Below are positions 8,184 through 17,272 of a stretch of DNA of 64,000 bases, piece by piece. How positions within the stretch are numbered: position 1 is the first letter of the stretch; each line of letters starts with the position of its first letter. The DNA is from G965200765 sp965200765. Lineage in GTDB: Bacteria > Pseudomonadota > Gammaproteobacteria > Arenicellales > JAJDZL01. Location of the stretch: the NCBI GenBank assembly GCA_965200765.1, contig OZ241380.1:1736001-1800000 (forward strand). The letters run 5' to 3'. The notes under the pieces were generated by a model. It was not told the origin of the DNA, made no database searches, and worked only from the letters and a program-made list of their open reading frames with translations. The position numbers and the translations under genes were made by a program.

Positions 8184-10394
8184 TCAGAATCCCTTGAGCG
8201 GGCTCAGTCCAATCTTCTCGATAGACTTCGCATAACTGTTGATCAACTGCGCAACCCGATGAACATCGGTGATTTCCACTTCATGGGTAATTACGCGTTC
8301 CGTTTCAATATCCATTTGCTCCAGCGTGTCGTCAATCTTGCTCATTCTGTAATGGGCCAGTTCCGAACCTTTCACAAAATGGCACTGGTAGTCGTCGCCT
8401 TTCGGACAACCCATCAGCATGACTCCATCATAACCTCTGTTGAGTGCATCGGTAACCCAAATTGCATTCACAGAACCCAAACAACGAACCGGAATGATTC
8501 GTACGAATGGACTATGGTGAATTTGATTGCGAGCGGCCATGTCCAGTGCCGGATAGGCATCGTTTTCACAGGCAAGAATCAGTATTCTGGGTTTTTCCTC
8601 GAATTCATCGGGTATTTCAACTGCCTTGATTTGCTGTCCGACCGTATCGACCGAGTAATTTTCAAATGAAATGACGCGCACCGGACAGGCACCCATGCAG
8701 GTTCCGCAACGTCGGCACCGCGATTCGTTGAAAACCGGATAGCGTTGCTCATCTTCGTCAATTGCGCCGAACGGGCACTCGACCGTACACCGCTTGCACT
8801 GTGTACAACCTTCCTTGCGAAAAGTAGGGAAACTCAAATCTCCGGAACGCGGATGAACCGCCCGTCCCGAGACCGCATTTTCTACGGCCTGAATCGCCTT
8901 CATGGCCGCACCGGTCGCGTCTTCAATGGATTGTGATATGTCCATCGGACTTCGCACCGGACCACAAGAGTAAATACCCGTGCGTCGGGTCTCATAGGGA
9001 AAGCAAATAAAATGAGAATCGGAAAATCCATCATACAAGTGCGGTAAATCGGGACCTTGCCGATATTGCAAATTCAAAACAGAATCGAATGCGACCTTTA
9101 CTGTATCGTCACTCTCGTCTTCGACCCCTTCAATATCTACACCGGAATTTGGTACCTGCCCGGTCGCGAGGACAATCAAATCCGTAGCCACTTCCGTTTC
9201 CAGATTCAGAATCTTGTCAAACAATTTGACATTGAGACTGCCGTTGAGTTTGCTGACTTCCAGAACATCTGCTTTTGTAAATGTAATACCCTTGAGTTGC
9301 GCACTTCGATAGAAATCTTCTCCGTTGCCAGGTGTTCTCAAGTCGTCATAGAGAATATTGACATCCACGCTCGGCAAGGCGTTCTTGAAATACATTGCCT
9401 GTTTGATGCTTGTATTGCAACAATGGCCGCTACAGTAGGACAGATGTCCGTCACGATTGCTTCGCTGACCGGCGCATTGAACAAACAGTACGCTTTCCAC
9501 CGGTTTTCCGTCTGACGGACGCTTGATTGGATTGCCATCTGCCTGAACAGCCAGTTGCTCCAGCTGGACCTGGTCTATAACATCCGGGCTAGTTCCATAA
9601 CCTAACTCGGAGAGATTGGTGGCATCGTACTGCTTGAATCCGGTGGCCTGAATAACTGCGCCGAAATTTTCCGTGCGTACGCCGTGGCCGTTTTCAATGT
9701 CAACAGAAAACTGTCCCGGCGAACCACTGGTACGCGCGACTACCGAGTTCAACACCACTTCAATACCCGGTGCCAACTCAATCTGACTGATGAGCGCGAC
9801 AATTCCGGTGTCTTCGGGTTCACTAAATGGTTCCCGGGTTGGCACCCTGCGGTGAAGTGCGGCAGACCAGCCACCAAGCCGTTCGCTTTGTTCGCACAGC
9901 AATACTTCGTAACCCGCCTTGTAAGATTCCAGAGCCGCGGTCATTCCACTGACACCGCCGCCAACCACCAAGATTCTTCGATTCACGCCCGCTGACTGAT
10001 TGCCAGAAGTTTTTTTCATGTACCGATTCTCCGCACAACCCATTCGTACATAGTCTTCCGCGGAACTCTGAACATCTTCGTTATCGGCATCCGAAGAGTA
10101 ACTCCAGATGACTCCCTCTCTCAGATTGACTCTTGACAGAGCAACTGAGTCAAATCGAAAGGCCTCGGTTTTTGAGCGCGGTGAACAAGCTGCAATGACA
10201 ACCTTGTCCAAATCCTGCTGTTCAATGTCATTTTGAATCATCTCCACACCCGCGCGACTGCACAGAAACTCATGTTGCCGCGCCAGTCCAACTTTGCCTT
10301 CGCCCAAGGCAACTTGTTCCAGCTGTGCTGTATCGACGCGATCACCGATCCCGCATCCTTGACAAATATAAGCAGCACTCTCAATCGAACTCAT
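8184..10394 (-). CDS. qmoB: QmoB-type HdrA/MvhD fusion flavoprotein
   Basis: Protein of about 736 residues. In order: an N-terminal HdrA-like segment with CQGCGIGD and a conserved cysteine-containing stretch (AACSPRS), an FAD-binding Rossmann motif (VVGGGVSGMTAAL near residue 143), further flavin-binding sequence, two ferredoxin-type motifs (CTQCKRCTVECP and CRRCGTCMGACP), and a C-terminal MvhD-like domain (ILACENDAYPA and the cysteine-rich MGCPKGDDYQC). This HdrA-plus-MvhD order is that of QmoB of the quinone-interacting oxidoreductase that pairs with APS reductase. ATG at 10394 is preferred over GTG at 10400 because GAGG sits just upstream. The qmoA end is eight bases away. Confidence 0.87.
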   Translation of the reverse strand: MSSIESAAYICQGCGIGDRVDTAQLEQVALGEGKVGLARQHEFLCSRAGVEMIQNDIEQQDLDKVVIAACSPRSKTEAFRFDSVALSRVNLREGVIWSYSSDADNEDVQSSAEDYVRMGCAENRYMKKTSGNQSAGVNRRILVVGGGVSGMTAALESYKAGYEVLLCEQSERLGGWSAALHRRVPTREPFSEPEDTGIVALISQIELAPGIEVVLNSVVARTSGSPGQFSVDIENGHGVRTENFGAVIQATGFKQYDATNLSELGYGTSPDVIDQVQLEQLAVQADGNPIKRPSDGKPVESVLFVQCAGQRSNRDGHLSYCSGHCCNTSIKQAMYFKNALPSVDVNILYDDLRTPGNGEDFYRSAQLKGITFTKADVLEVSKLNGSLNVKLFDKILNLETEVATDLIVLATGQVPNSGVDIEGVEDESDDTVKVAFDSVLNLQYRQGPDLPHLYDGFSDSHFICFPYETRRTGIYSCGPVRSPMDISQSIEDATGAAMKAIQAVENAVSGRAVHPRSGDLSFPTFRKEGCTQCKRCTVECPFGAIDEDEQRYPVFNESRCRRCGTCMGACPVRVISFENYSVDTVGQQIKAVEIPDEFEEKPRILILACENDAYPALDMAARNQIHHSPFVRIIPVRCLGSVNAIWVTDALNRGYDGVMLMGCPKGDDYQCHFVKGSELAHYRMSKIDDTLEQMDIETERVITHEVEITDVHRVAQLINSYAKSIEKIGLSPLKGF

Positions 10395-10402
10395 AATCAC
10401 CT

Positions 10403-11776
10403 CTATTCAACTGATGCCGAGAACTGCACTTGCGCATGTCGAACCTGATTGATCGTTTGCACCGCGCGTAAAGATGCTGAGGTTGCATTTTGTACGGAAC
10501 GGGTGACATGAAAGGCATTGGATGCGCAACCGGCGCCAAATATGGCGCCATTATTTTCATGCACCTGAATAAATCCACTGGAATCCACACTGACTCCGTC
10601 TGCGATTGATGTAATGTCAACACTCGGTTCCATGCCGATGGCAAGCACCGCCAAATCATGGCGATTGGCGTAGCGATGGTATCCTTCGGTATCCACACCA
10701 TTCAAAATCACTTCACCAGTATTTGCATCTTCATCAATTGAAGCCACTTTGGACTTGATAAATTTCACATTCTGCTGGCTTTTGACCTTCTGATAAAAGC
10801 TTTCGTAGCGATCAATCACACGCATGTCAATGTAGTAAATCGTACTGTTTGCATCATCTCCATGTTGCTCACCTACATAAGTCGACTGTTTCAATGAAGC
10901 TGTGCAGCAAATGCGTGAACAATGCGTCAAATGATTTCGATCACGCGACCCTGCGCACTGGATAAATGCAACGTTCTTTGCTGGCTCTCCATCCGACGGA
11001 CGAACCAGTTTGCCACTGGTCGGTCCAAACGGGTCCATCATTCGCTCGAATTCAACACTGGTGACTACATTGTCAAATCGGTCATATCCATACGGCTGAA
11101 TCTTGCCAGCATCATACGGTTTCCATCCAGTTGCCCAAACAATCGCTCCAACATTCAATTCAAACTCTTCTGACTGCTGCTCAAGTTCAATTGCATCGTA
11201 CATGCAAGCATTTTTTGCCTTTTCCGCATCTTCGGTACCAATAATTGACGGGTGCAAAACATACCTGAACGGATACGCCATGTTGTGCGGCAAATAAGCG
11301 GCCTTCGTCGTACCAAGGTTGTAATCGTGAGGATTTTCTACAAGGGATTCAACTGCTGTTTCGCATTTGCCACATACAGTGCAGTTGGAATTCACGTAAC
11401 GCGGTTGAGTCTTGACAATCACCGAATAGTCGCCGGCCTGTCCATTGATGCTTGCGACTTCGCTCAGGGTCAGAACGCGGATTCGCGGATTTACCCGCAA
11501 TCTGCACAGATTGATTTCAAAACCGCAATTCGGTCGGCACAACTTGGGGAAGTATCGGTACAGTTGCACCACGCGTCCGCCCAGCGACGGATTTTTCTCG
11601 ACTAGAATTACCTCAATGCCGTATTCAGCGATTTCCAGGGCCGCGGTCATTCCACTAATACCGCCGCCGACGACGAGTACAGTCTCGCTGGTTGCAACTA
11701 CTTGCATCAACTGATTCCTGCTAGCTATCGTTGTGATGGTTTTTTGAAATGCGATGTTGTCTATTGTACTCTCCAT
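10403..11776 (-). CDS. qmoA: QmoA-type HdrA-like flavoprotein
   Basis: Protein of up to 457 residues with the FAD motif VVGGGISGMTAAL beginning at residue 35. It carries the QmoA signature YFPKLCRPNCGFEINLCR, the cysteine pair CTVCGKCE, IQCAGSRD, HCSRICC and YYIDMR. The pattern is much closer to QmoA than to archaeal HdrA, and it lacks the large C-terminal part seen in the neighbouring qmoB. QmoA and QmoB normally carry electrons between APS reductase and the quinone pool. Start is uncertain: ATG at 11776 has a weak GGA, while an internal ATG at 11707 has AGGA at good spacing and leaves 434 residues. It begins 31 bases after the preceding H4MPT-pathway ligase gene on the same strand. Confidence 0.87.
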   Translation of the reverse strand: MESTIDNIAFQKTITTIASRNQLMQVVATSETVLVVGGGISGMTAALEIAEYGIEVILVEKNPSLGGRVVQLYRYFPKLCRPNCGFEINLCRLRVNPRIRVLTLSEVASINGQAGDYSVIVKTQPRYVNSNCTVCGKCETAVESLVENPHDYNLGTTKAAYLPHNMAYPFRYVLHPSIIGTEDAEKAKNACMYDAIELEQQSEEFELNVGAIVWATGWKPYDAGKIQPYGYDRFDNVVTSVEFERMMDPFGPTSGKLVRPSDGEPAKNVAFIQCAGSRDRNHLTHCSRICCTASLKQSTYVGEQHGDDANSTIYYIDMRVIDRYESFYQKVKSQQNVKFIKSKVASIDEDANTGEVILNGVDTEGYHRYANRHDLAVLAIGMEPSVDITSIADGVSVDSSGFIQVHENNGAIFGAGCASNAFHVTRSVQNATSASLRAVQTINQVRHAQVQFSASVE

Positions 11777-11807
11777 CGTTCAATTCCGACGGCTTTTCAC
11801 TGAAAAT

Positions 11808-12692
11808 CTACAGAAATTCAAGACAATCTGATACCAGTCTTTCAGCAATATTGAATTGGGTGACCGACTGCAAGCCGCGCCACGCCGGAACGCCGTTGAT
11901 TTCGAGTACTTGCCACTCACCCTGTTGCGTTTGAATGATGTCAACACCGCCATAGGCCGCATCGACTGCGGTAACTGCCCTTTCCGCGAGTTCAAGTGCT
12001 TGCGGGTCAAGGTCTGCCGAATAACATTCTCCCCCTTGTGCGCGATTGGTAATCCAGTTTTCAGAGCGTCGCTCCATAGCACAAACAGCTTGTCCACCAC
12101 TAACCATAACTCGCCAGTCCCGCCATAGTTCCCCTGAAGCGGATATAAACTTCTGCAAATAGCAAACTCCGGCAGTTGCATTCGAATCGGGCAAATCGGC
12201 AATGGAATCCAACAGCACCAAACCGCGTCCCCGGGAGCCAAACATCGGCTTCATCACGAACTTTTCCTGCGCGTCAAGATTGGATGCCAAGAAGTTCTCC
12301 ACTTCATTCAGAGACTCAAAAGACCAGGCCGGCACTGTGGCAATTCCGTTTTTCAGGAGCATATGGCTAGTCATCACCTTGTCAACAGTACGTTCAATAA
12401 CACGAGCGCGGTTAACAACCGGCACGGACAATTCCTGCAGGGAATGCAAAATATCCAGACGGAAAGTAACTTGTTCAAAGGTTCCGGAAGAGATTCCCCG
12501 AACGAATGCAATATTCGGCAATTCGACTTCAAAACCTGGAATGATTAATCCGCCGAATGGATTTTCATGTGCATACCTGCATTTTGAGAGCGAAACAACA
12601 GTTGCTTCCACTTCAAATTTATGAAAGGCGGCCAACAACTGCTTCTCGTGCCAGCCCTTGATGTCAGAAAAAATAACTGCGCGAGCTTTCAA
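11808..12692 (-). CDS. RimK/MptN-like ATP-grasp ligase
   Basis: Protein of 294 residues with an ATP-grasp fold: KFVMKPMFGSRGRGLVLL is the nucleotide-binding lysine and glycine-rich loop, and GGVDIIQ with the later EINGVPAW gives the metal-binding acidic and Asn residues. Homologous ATP-grasp ligases add glutamate to tetrahydromethanopterin or to proteins (MptN, RimK), and such a gene is often found beside mch in methylotrophs, so a role in finishing the H4MPT cofactor is likely but not proven. The start is TTG at 12692, overlapping the mch stop as TTGA, which points to coupled translation. Confidence 0.75.
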   Translation of the reverse strand: MKARAVIFSDIKGWHEKQLLAAFHKFEVEATVVSLSKCRYAHENPFGGLIIPGFEVELPNIAFVRGISSGTFEQVTFRLDILHSLQELSVPVVNRARVIERTVDKVMTSHMLLKNGIATVPAWSFESLNEVENFLASNLDAQEKFVMKPMFGSRGRGLVLLDSIADLPDSNATAGVCYLQKFISASGELWRDWRVMVSGGQAVCAMERRSENWITNRAQGGECYSADLDPQALELAERAVTAVDAAYGGVDIIQTQQGEWQVLEINGVPAWRGLQSVTQFNIAERLVSDCLEFL

Positions 12693-13663
12693 GATGATCC
12701 TGCAAAAGACCTGTCAAGCAATTCCAGATTGACAAAGCCCGCTGAAAATGTGCGTCCGCTAGAAAGCGTAGTAACTGTTATTTTTGCCGGACTGAACAGC
12801 ATCGGGTCAATGAGACTGAAGTCATACTCGTATTCCTTGAATTTTTCTGCAAATGGCGTACCGTAATCGCGAGAGTTTGAACTCGGCAAATCATTGGCAA
12901 GTTGTTCGGCATCATCGTCATTGCAATCAACCAGAAAAGAAACTGTCCCGCCATACAATATTGCATCGTTAGTTCTGCCCATTGCAACCAGAGAATCTTT
13001 CACTGGCGGTGAAACAGGTGCATTGCCCATGCCTTCAATAATGGAGTGAACAGGAAACTCCAACGCGTGAGCCTTGTGCATTGCCACTTCAACGACACGC
13101 GCGGCAATTTGTACGACCCCTGCCAAACTTCCTGTAGGTGTCACTATCAATACCAGTTTGTCTGGTGCCAAATTACATGCTTCGCTGATATAGTTGGCCA
13201 GTCCCTTTGGCGGTATTTTGGAAGTTTCCAATACCAAACATGAGTGGTCGTGCTTGTCTTCATACTGAATTTGTTGAAACAGTTTTTCCTTGTGTGCAAT
13301 TGCTCGCGCCGGACCCGACCCCAGGCTTTGGAATTTTTCACCATTTTTGTAATTGAGCAACCAGCCAGCGTACTGACTGCCAAGACAACTGATTACCGGT
13401 TGTGAGGTTCGCACTTCGACCTGTGTTTTAACCGAGTTTTCAGAAGTGTTCATGCCGATTTTGACTTCTCCCAGTCCTCCCATGCAAATTTCCGCAATTC
13501 TGCACCCTGCCTCGAAACTGCCGATGCAATTGATGCCAGCATCAATCAAAATGCAACCGTTGGGCAACTTTATTTTCAAAATACGCAACAAGCTCGCCTC
13601 TGCAATCAATTGACTGACCAATGGCATTGCCAGTGAATTTACGCTTATTGATGATTTACTCAT
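12689..13663 (-). CDS. mch: Methenyl-tetrahydromethanopterin cyclohydrolase
   Basis: Protein of 324 residues matching Mch in length and pattern: the N-terminal NGCILIDAGINCIGSFEAG, the GGLGEV stretch, SQYAGW, the GSGPARA segment and NDAILYGG near the C-terminal third. Mch hydrolyses methenyl-H4MPT to formyl-H4MPT in the cytoplasmic formaldehyde-oxidation pathway. It overlaps the next ATP-grasp gene by four bases. The 204 bases upstream hold no gene, and no clear Shine-Dalgarno sequence precedes the ATG at 13663. Confidence 0.9.
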   Translation of the reverse strand: MSKSSISVNSLAMPLVSQLIAEASLLRILKIKLPNGCILIDAGINCIGSFEAGCRIAEICMGGLGEVKIGMNTSENSVKTQVEVRTSQPVISCLGSQYAGWLLNYKNGEKFQSLGSGPARAIAHKEKLFQQIQYEDKHDHSCLVLETSKIPPKGLANYISEACNLAPDKLVLIVTPTGSLAGVVQIAARVVEVAMHKAHALEFPVHSIIEGMGNAPVSPPVKDSLVAMGRTNDAILYGGTVSFLVDCNDDDAEQLANDLPSSNSRDYGTPFAEKFKEYEYDFSLIDPMLFSPAKITVTTLSSGRTFSAGFVNLELLDRSFAGSS

Positions 13664-13867
13664 ATGTCAGTAAACTTCAATTTTGCAACATGGTTGCATC
13701 AAACAGTTCCAAATGAAAAACAATGCGAATTTATTCTTGATATTTCTGTTGAGTTCACTTTGTTGTTTGATAACTTCTCGAATTTCACTATGTCTTCTTC
13801 AAAGACTTTTCTTCAAGTTGATCATTCATACTCCTGACTAAACTGCATGGTAAAGTATCAATAACAG

Positions 13868-15019
13868 TTAGTGGTGGACCCGTGTCTTGCTGGATTTCCG
13901 CATGTTGATTCGACCATGAACGTCTCTGAACCGACTCATCAACAATTTACCTAATTCCTTTGTAGTACTCGCTGATGCATGCACTGTACACACCGGATCG
14001 TCGTACTTGAAACTTGTTCCGGGAGCCGGCCTGTCTTTAATCCATTCCTCTTGCAATCGATTCCCTCGCAATACCATTTTTTGGGGTGCGTGTACAATTA
14101 GGCTTGCACGGTAAGTTCCGCGATCTGAAATTGAACGCGGCCTGAGAAACGGCTTGCCGACACATGAATCAATGTGCGCTCGTAAATAGGAGGCATCACC
14201 TTCATGCAGTTCAAATGTAGCTCCTATCCTTGGGTTGATTTCAAGCACATACCAATCTTCGTCTTCTATAATGGTGTCAAGGGTGAAAAAACCCCGAAGT
14301 CGAAAGCAACTGGTCAACCTGACTGCTGCTTTGTACAATTTGATTCGTACTTTTCTGGACACGCCATACTGGTTAACCGACATCGCGCCTGTGTAAGTAT
14401 AATCAAAAACCGTAGGTGTTTCTTTACTGAATTGCGAAGAATATCCCACGACAACTACACGGTACTTCGTAGCGAAAACCGTTACTGAAATAGGCAATCC
14501 TTCTACCAACTTTTGAAAGTACGTTTTTCCTTTTGCTTTACCCATGGGTCTCTCAAGACTCTGGATATGCGAGCCGCCGCTACCGCCAGCGGTTTTTCTG
14601 ATCCATCCTTTCGGAACTACAGGTGAGCTCAAACTAGTTTCCGGAAAAGGAATCTTGTAGCGCAGAAGCGTTCCAAAGAAAATTTCGGGGTCGGTAACCT
14701 GTGCAACGGCTTCAGGGCTACAACCCAGTATCGTTCGTTTTTTTGCAATTTGCCCTAACAATTCAGGAGTGCTTTCAAGACCACTTCCGTAAACGACTGG
14801 CATCTCGCAAGCCGGATCAAGCTTTTCGATAGCGCGAAGCAAGGACTCTTCGACAAACCCATTGGAACCATACTCTACAATCTCGGATTGAACTGCTGAT
14901 TGCACAGTATCCTGGTCAGCAAACATATCAGCGGTGTAAGCCTCGATACCACCCTTTACAGCAGATTCTGCAAGTGCCCGTACAGACTGTCCAATCAGAA
15001 TACATTTGTTGATCTTCAT
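13868..15019 (-). CDS. ATP-grasp protein of the H4MPT cluster
   Basis: Protein of 383 residues with a C-terminal ATP-grasp domain: WIRKTAGGSGGSH is the nucleotide-binding lysine and glycine-rich loop, and VLEINPRIGATFEL holds the metal-binding Glu and Asn. The N-terminal 100 residues (GQSVRALAESAVKGG, SGLESTPELL) look like a preATP-grasp Rossmann part. Uncharacterised ATP-grasp proteins of this type occur in methylotroph H4MPT gene clusters, so a cofactor-synthesis role is likely; the exact substrate is unknown. The ATG overlaps the mtdB stop (ATGA), so the two are translationally coupled. Confidence 0.75.
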   Translation of the reverse strand: MKINKCILIGQSVRALAESAVKGGIEAYTADMFADQDTVQSAVQSEIVEYGSNGFVEESLLRAIEKLDPACEMPVVYGSGLESTPELLGQIAKKRTILGCSPEAVAQVTDPEIFFGTLLRYKIPFPETSLSSPVVPKGWIRKTAGGSGGSHIQSLERPMGKAKGKTYFQKLVEGLPISVTVFATKYRVVVVGYSSQFSKETPTVFDYTYTGAMSVNQYGVSRKVRIKLYKAAVRLTSCFRLRGFFTLDTIIEDEDWYVLEINPRIGATFELHEGDASYLRAHIDSCVGKPFLRPRSISDRGTYRASLIVHAPQKMVLRGNRLQEEWIKDRPAPGTSFKYDDPVCTVHASASTTKELGKLLMSRFRDVHGRINMRKSSKTRVHH

Positions 15020-15909
15020 ACAAATTCCTTCGCCATTGCATGCACATCGTGGAAATCAAGCACCAGGGAATCATTGGATTCAAGCATTTTTTTGAATGCG
15101 TTCAACTGTGTATCGTACTTGACCTTGCCAACACCAAGGGCACCCAGAGAAATGATTTTCCTGCCTGCCAACTCGGTTTCAACGCAATTATCAGTGACGT
15201 TGACACATTCAATTCCTGCCGGGGGAACCGCATTCACATCTGCCGCGACAATCAGGCTTGAAGCATTTGCAAGAACATCGTTATCAAGCACCTGAACTCC
15301 GGCCTTGGCAGTACAGATTATAACTTCAGCATCGGCAACCACGTGGGCGCGTTCATCGTTTGTGACTGCGTTTTCTGATTCAACCTCAGCTTTATAACGC
15401 GTTGCAAACTTGCTGACTGCATCCGAACTGGCTTTCGAGGTTAGTCGCACCAGTTTTGTGTTCGCGGATTTGCTCAACGCCAAAATTGTTGCACACAAGC
15501 CCACCGGTCCGCCGCCAAACACTTTGACACTTCTGTTTTGCAAATCGGAACCAACCCGATTTTCCAAGACTTTTTCAATCACGGCGATCAGTGCTCCTGC
15601 AGTTGTATAGGCGCCATTCGGGTCTGCCAAGATGGATACTTCAAATGGCCCCACCATCGCATGCTTCGCAACTCGCAACATTTCGGCAGCAATATTTACA
15701 TCATTTCCACCAATAAAAAATCCAGTTGAAGACGCACTCTTCGGTGGTCTTGAAAAAATTGCATCCTGAACCAGATTGCCTATCTCCGAAACGGATACAT
15801 TCGTATAGGGAACTACGGATTGATATCCCGCATCAATTGCCATATTCACATCAAATGGACTAATATTCCGGTCGGGAGTGACCATGTGAAGTATGCCCGG
15901 TTTACTCAT
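15016..15909 (-). CDS. mtdB: Methylene-H4MPT dehydrogenase (MtdB type)
   Basis: Protein of 297 residues. The N-terminal half contains the MtdA/MtdB pattern (PFDVNMAIDAGY, FFIGGNDVNIA, DPNGAYTTAGALIA) and the C-terminal half a Rossmann nucleotide-binding motif (VFGGGPVGLCA). The family oxidises methylene-H4MPT with NAD(P). MtdB is favoured over MtdA because of the surrounding H4MPT genes, but MtdA, which also uses methylene-H4F, is not excluded. A GAGGAT ribosome site precedes the ATG at 15909. The stop overlaps the start of the ATP-grasp gene and the beta-RFAP synthase gene ends 18 bases upstream. Confidence 0.85.
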   Translation of the reverse strand: MSKPGILHMVTPDRNISPFDVNMAIDAGYQSVVPYTNVSVSEIGNLVQDAIFSRPPKSASSTGFFIGGNDVNIAAEMLRVAKHAMVGPFEVSILADPNGAYTTAGALIAVIEKVLENRVGSDLQNRSVKVFGGGPVGLCATILALSKSANTKLVRLTSKASSDAVSKFATRYKAEVESENAVTNDERAHVVADAEVIICTAKAGVQVLDNDVLANASSLIVAADVNAVPPAGIECVNVTDNCVETELAGRKIISLGALGVGKVKYDTQLNAFKKMLESNDSLVLDFHDVHAMAKEFV

Positions 15910-15927
15910 ATTTCAATCCTCGAATTC

Positions 15928-16932
15928 TCATGTCAGTTTACGAAATTGAAGCGCGTCATTGTATTTCACCTGAACAGTCGCTCCAGAGTTACGCGGATTG
16001 CAAATCATATACGCAACCTCTTTGTTGCTATCCATAACCCTTAGCAATCGCACTAGCATTTCAGCTTCCGACTGATTTTCCACAATAACAAAGCCGGTGG
16101 GGCCCCAAGAACTTTGCCCGATGCCTGCCGCTCCGTTATTTGCCGCACAACTCAAAACTTCCGCCACTTTTCGGCTTGAGTAGCGACCGCCTTGAATTTT
16201 GGAGAAAAAGTCGCCTACTTTGTTCTGAATTAAAGTGATATGGCGACCAAATTCCATTAGATTCTTGGATTCAAGAGCAGGCAATACACCGTCCTTCAAC
16301 AACACCTGCATTTCTGCGGACAACTCGGGGGGAAAATCCGTCAATGCCTGAAACGCGTCCAGTTCTCGTTGTCCGTGTATGCCTTGTTGTTCCAGGTCCA
16401 ATACCAATACAATTCTCCAATCATCCGGAAATTCTATGCGCTTTGCTATGGTTCGACAATTGTTCATTGTAGCACCTTGATCAACCAGAAAGCCACCTGA
16501 CTCAAAAGCGCCTGTGCCTATGCCTGATCGTTTTCCTCGTCCAAGTGCCTTTGACCATTCTTCTGTCGTAAGTTCCGTACCACTCAGCAAGGACACTGCA
16601 GTAGCTATAGAAAGAGCCAATTGTGTACCGGACCCCAGCCCTACATGTGCGGGTATCTCCTCGCTTACTTGTATGTCAATGCCTGAATTCCAGTCCAAAA
16701 TCTTCATCACACTACTACTGTATCGAAGCACTCTTTCGGACATGTTTGGTGATTTCTGTGCACAAGATACTTCGAGACTGAAGCACGGTCTGTCAATTGC
16801 CAAGCCCAATGCTCCCAATTGGGAATTTTCCCGGGATTCAAGGCTTACAAAACCAAGATGCAACCGTGCGGGTGCCAGTACCTGCACTTTTTGTATCTGC
16901 CTGTTTATAGGTGTCACTGCCGTTGAGTTCAT
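15928..16932 (-). CDS. Beta-ribofuranosylaminobenzene 5'-phosphate synthase
   Basis: Protein of about 334 residues of the GHMP-kinase-like fold: APARLHLGFVSLE near the N-terminus, HVGLGSGTQLALSIA as the glycine-rich loop, GRGKRSGIGTGAFESGGFLVDQG and a C-terminal GAAGIGQSSWGPTGF. This is the pattern of beta-RFAP synthase, which commits p-aminobenzoate to methanopterin synthesis. It heads the run of H4MPT genes on this strand. The ATG at 16932 is preferred over TTG at 16962; no Shine-Dalgarno sequence is visible, but TATAAT lies six bases upstream. Confidence 0.85.
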   Translation of the reverse strand: MNSTAVTPINRQIQKVQVLAPARLHLGFVSLESRENSQLGALGLAIDRPCFSLEVSCAQKSPNMSERVLRYSSSVMKILDWNSGIDIQVSEEIPAHVGLGSGTQLALSIATAVSLLSGTELTTEEWSKALGRGKRSGIGTGAFESGGFLVDQGATMNNCRTIAKRIEFPDDWRIVLVLDLEQQGIHGQRELDAFQALTDFPPELSAEMQVLLKDGVLPALESKNLMEFGRHITLIQNKVGDFFSKIQGGRYSSRKVAEVLSCAANNGAAGIGQSSWGPTGFVIVENQSEAEMLVRLLRVMDSNKEVAYMICNPRNSGATVQVKYNDALQFRKLT

Positions 16933-16938
16933 ATTTAC

Positions 16939-16944
16939 ATTATA
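16939..16944 (-). promoter_or_regulatory. Candidate -10 box, possibly leaderless start
   Basis: A perfect TATAAT on the minus strand ends six bases before the ATG at 16932. Transcription from it would start at or next to the A of the ATG, giving a leaderless mRNA, in line with the missing ribosome site. No convincing -35 hexamer is seen at 16-18 bases, so the call is tentative. Confidence 0.35.
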
Positions 16945-17272
16945 GGCATTCTTGCCAAGCAAATTCTTTTAATTTTGCTCTGCCTCAATTTGAAGCAGTA
17001 TCGTTTCAGAAAGCTTGCAGAACCGTCATCGAAATCACTTCAGTATATGATCTACCAAGAACGGTAGTGCTACGAAAATAATTTGCTTTCAGAATAAATC
17101 TTGTGATAGAACTATAAAGTTGAAATAGAACTACAGTTGGTTGATTGAAATTCGCAGTGTTTTAATTTTAAATATAATTTAACTCACTTCGATTACAAAC
17201 ATTTTTCTGTTTTGATATTGCTGTATAATGATTTGACCTTCTTTCATACCAAAAGTCATTGCTTTGTCACTG
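16945..17272. other. AT-rich gap without a gene
   Basis: This gap holds no open frame that I can support. It is strongly AT-rich from about 17090 to 17270. It separates the H4MPT unit from the small DUF4065-like gene and may hold promoters; no hairpin with a T-run was recognised. Confidence 0.5.

Noticed and set aside
8184..11776. Reading qmoA/qmoB as a methanogen-type HdrA pair
   Set aside because: The conserved YFPKLC-PNCG stretch and the C-terminal MvhD-like domain fit QmoA and QmoB, and no methyl-coenzyme M genes are present.
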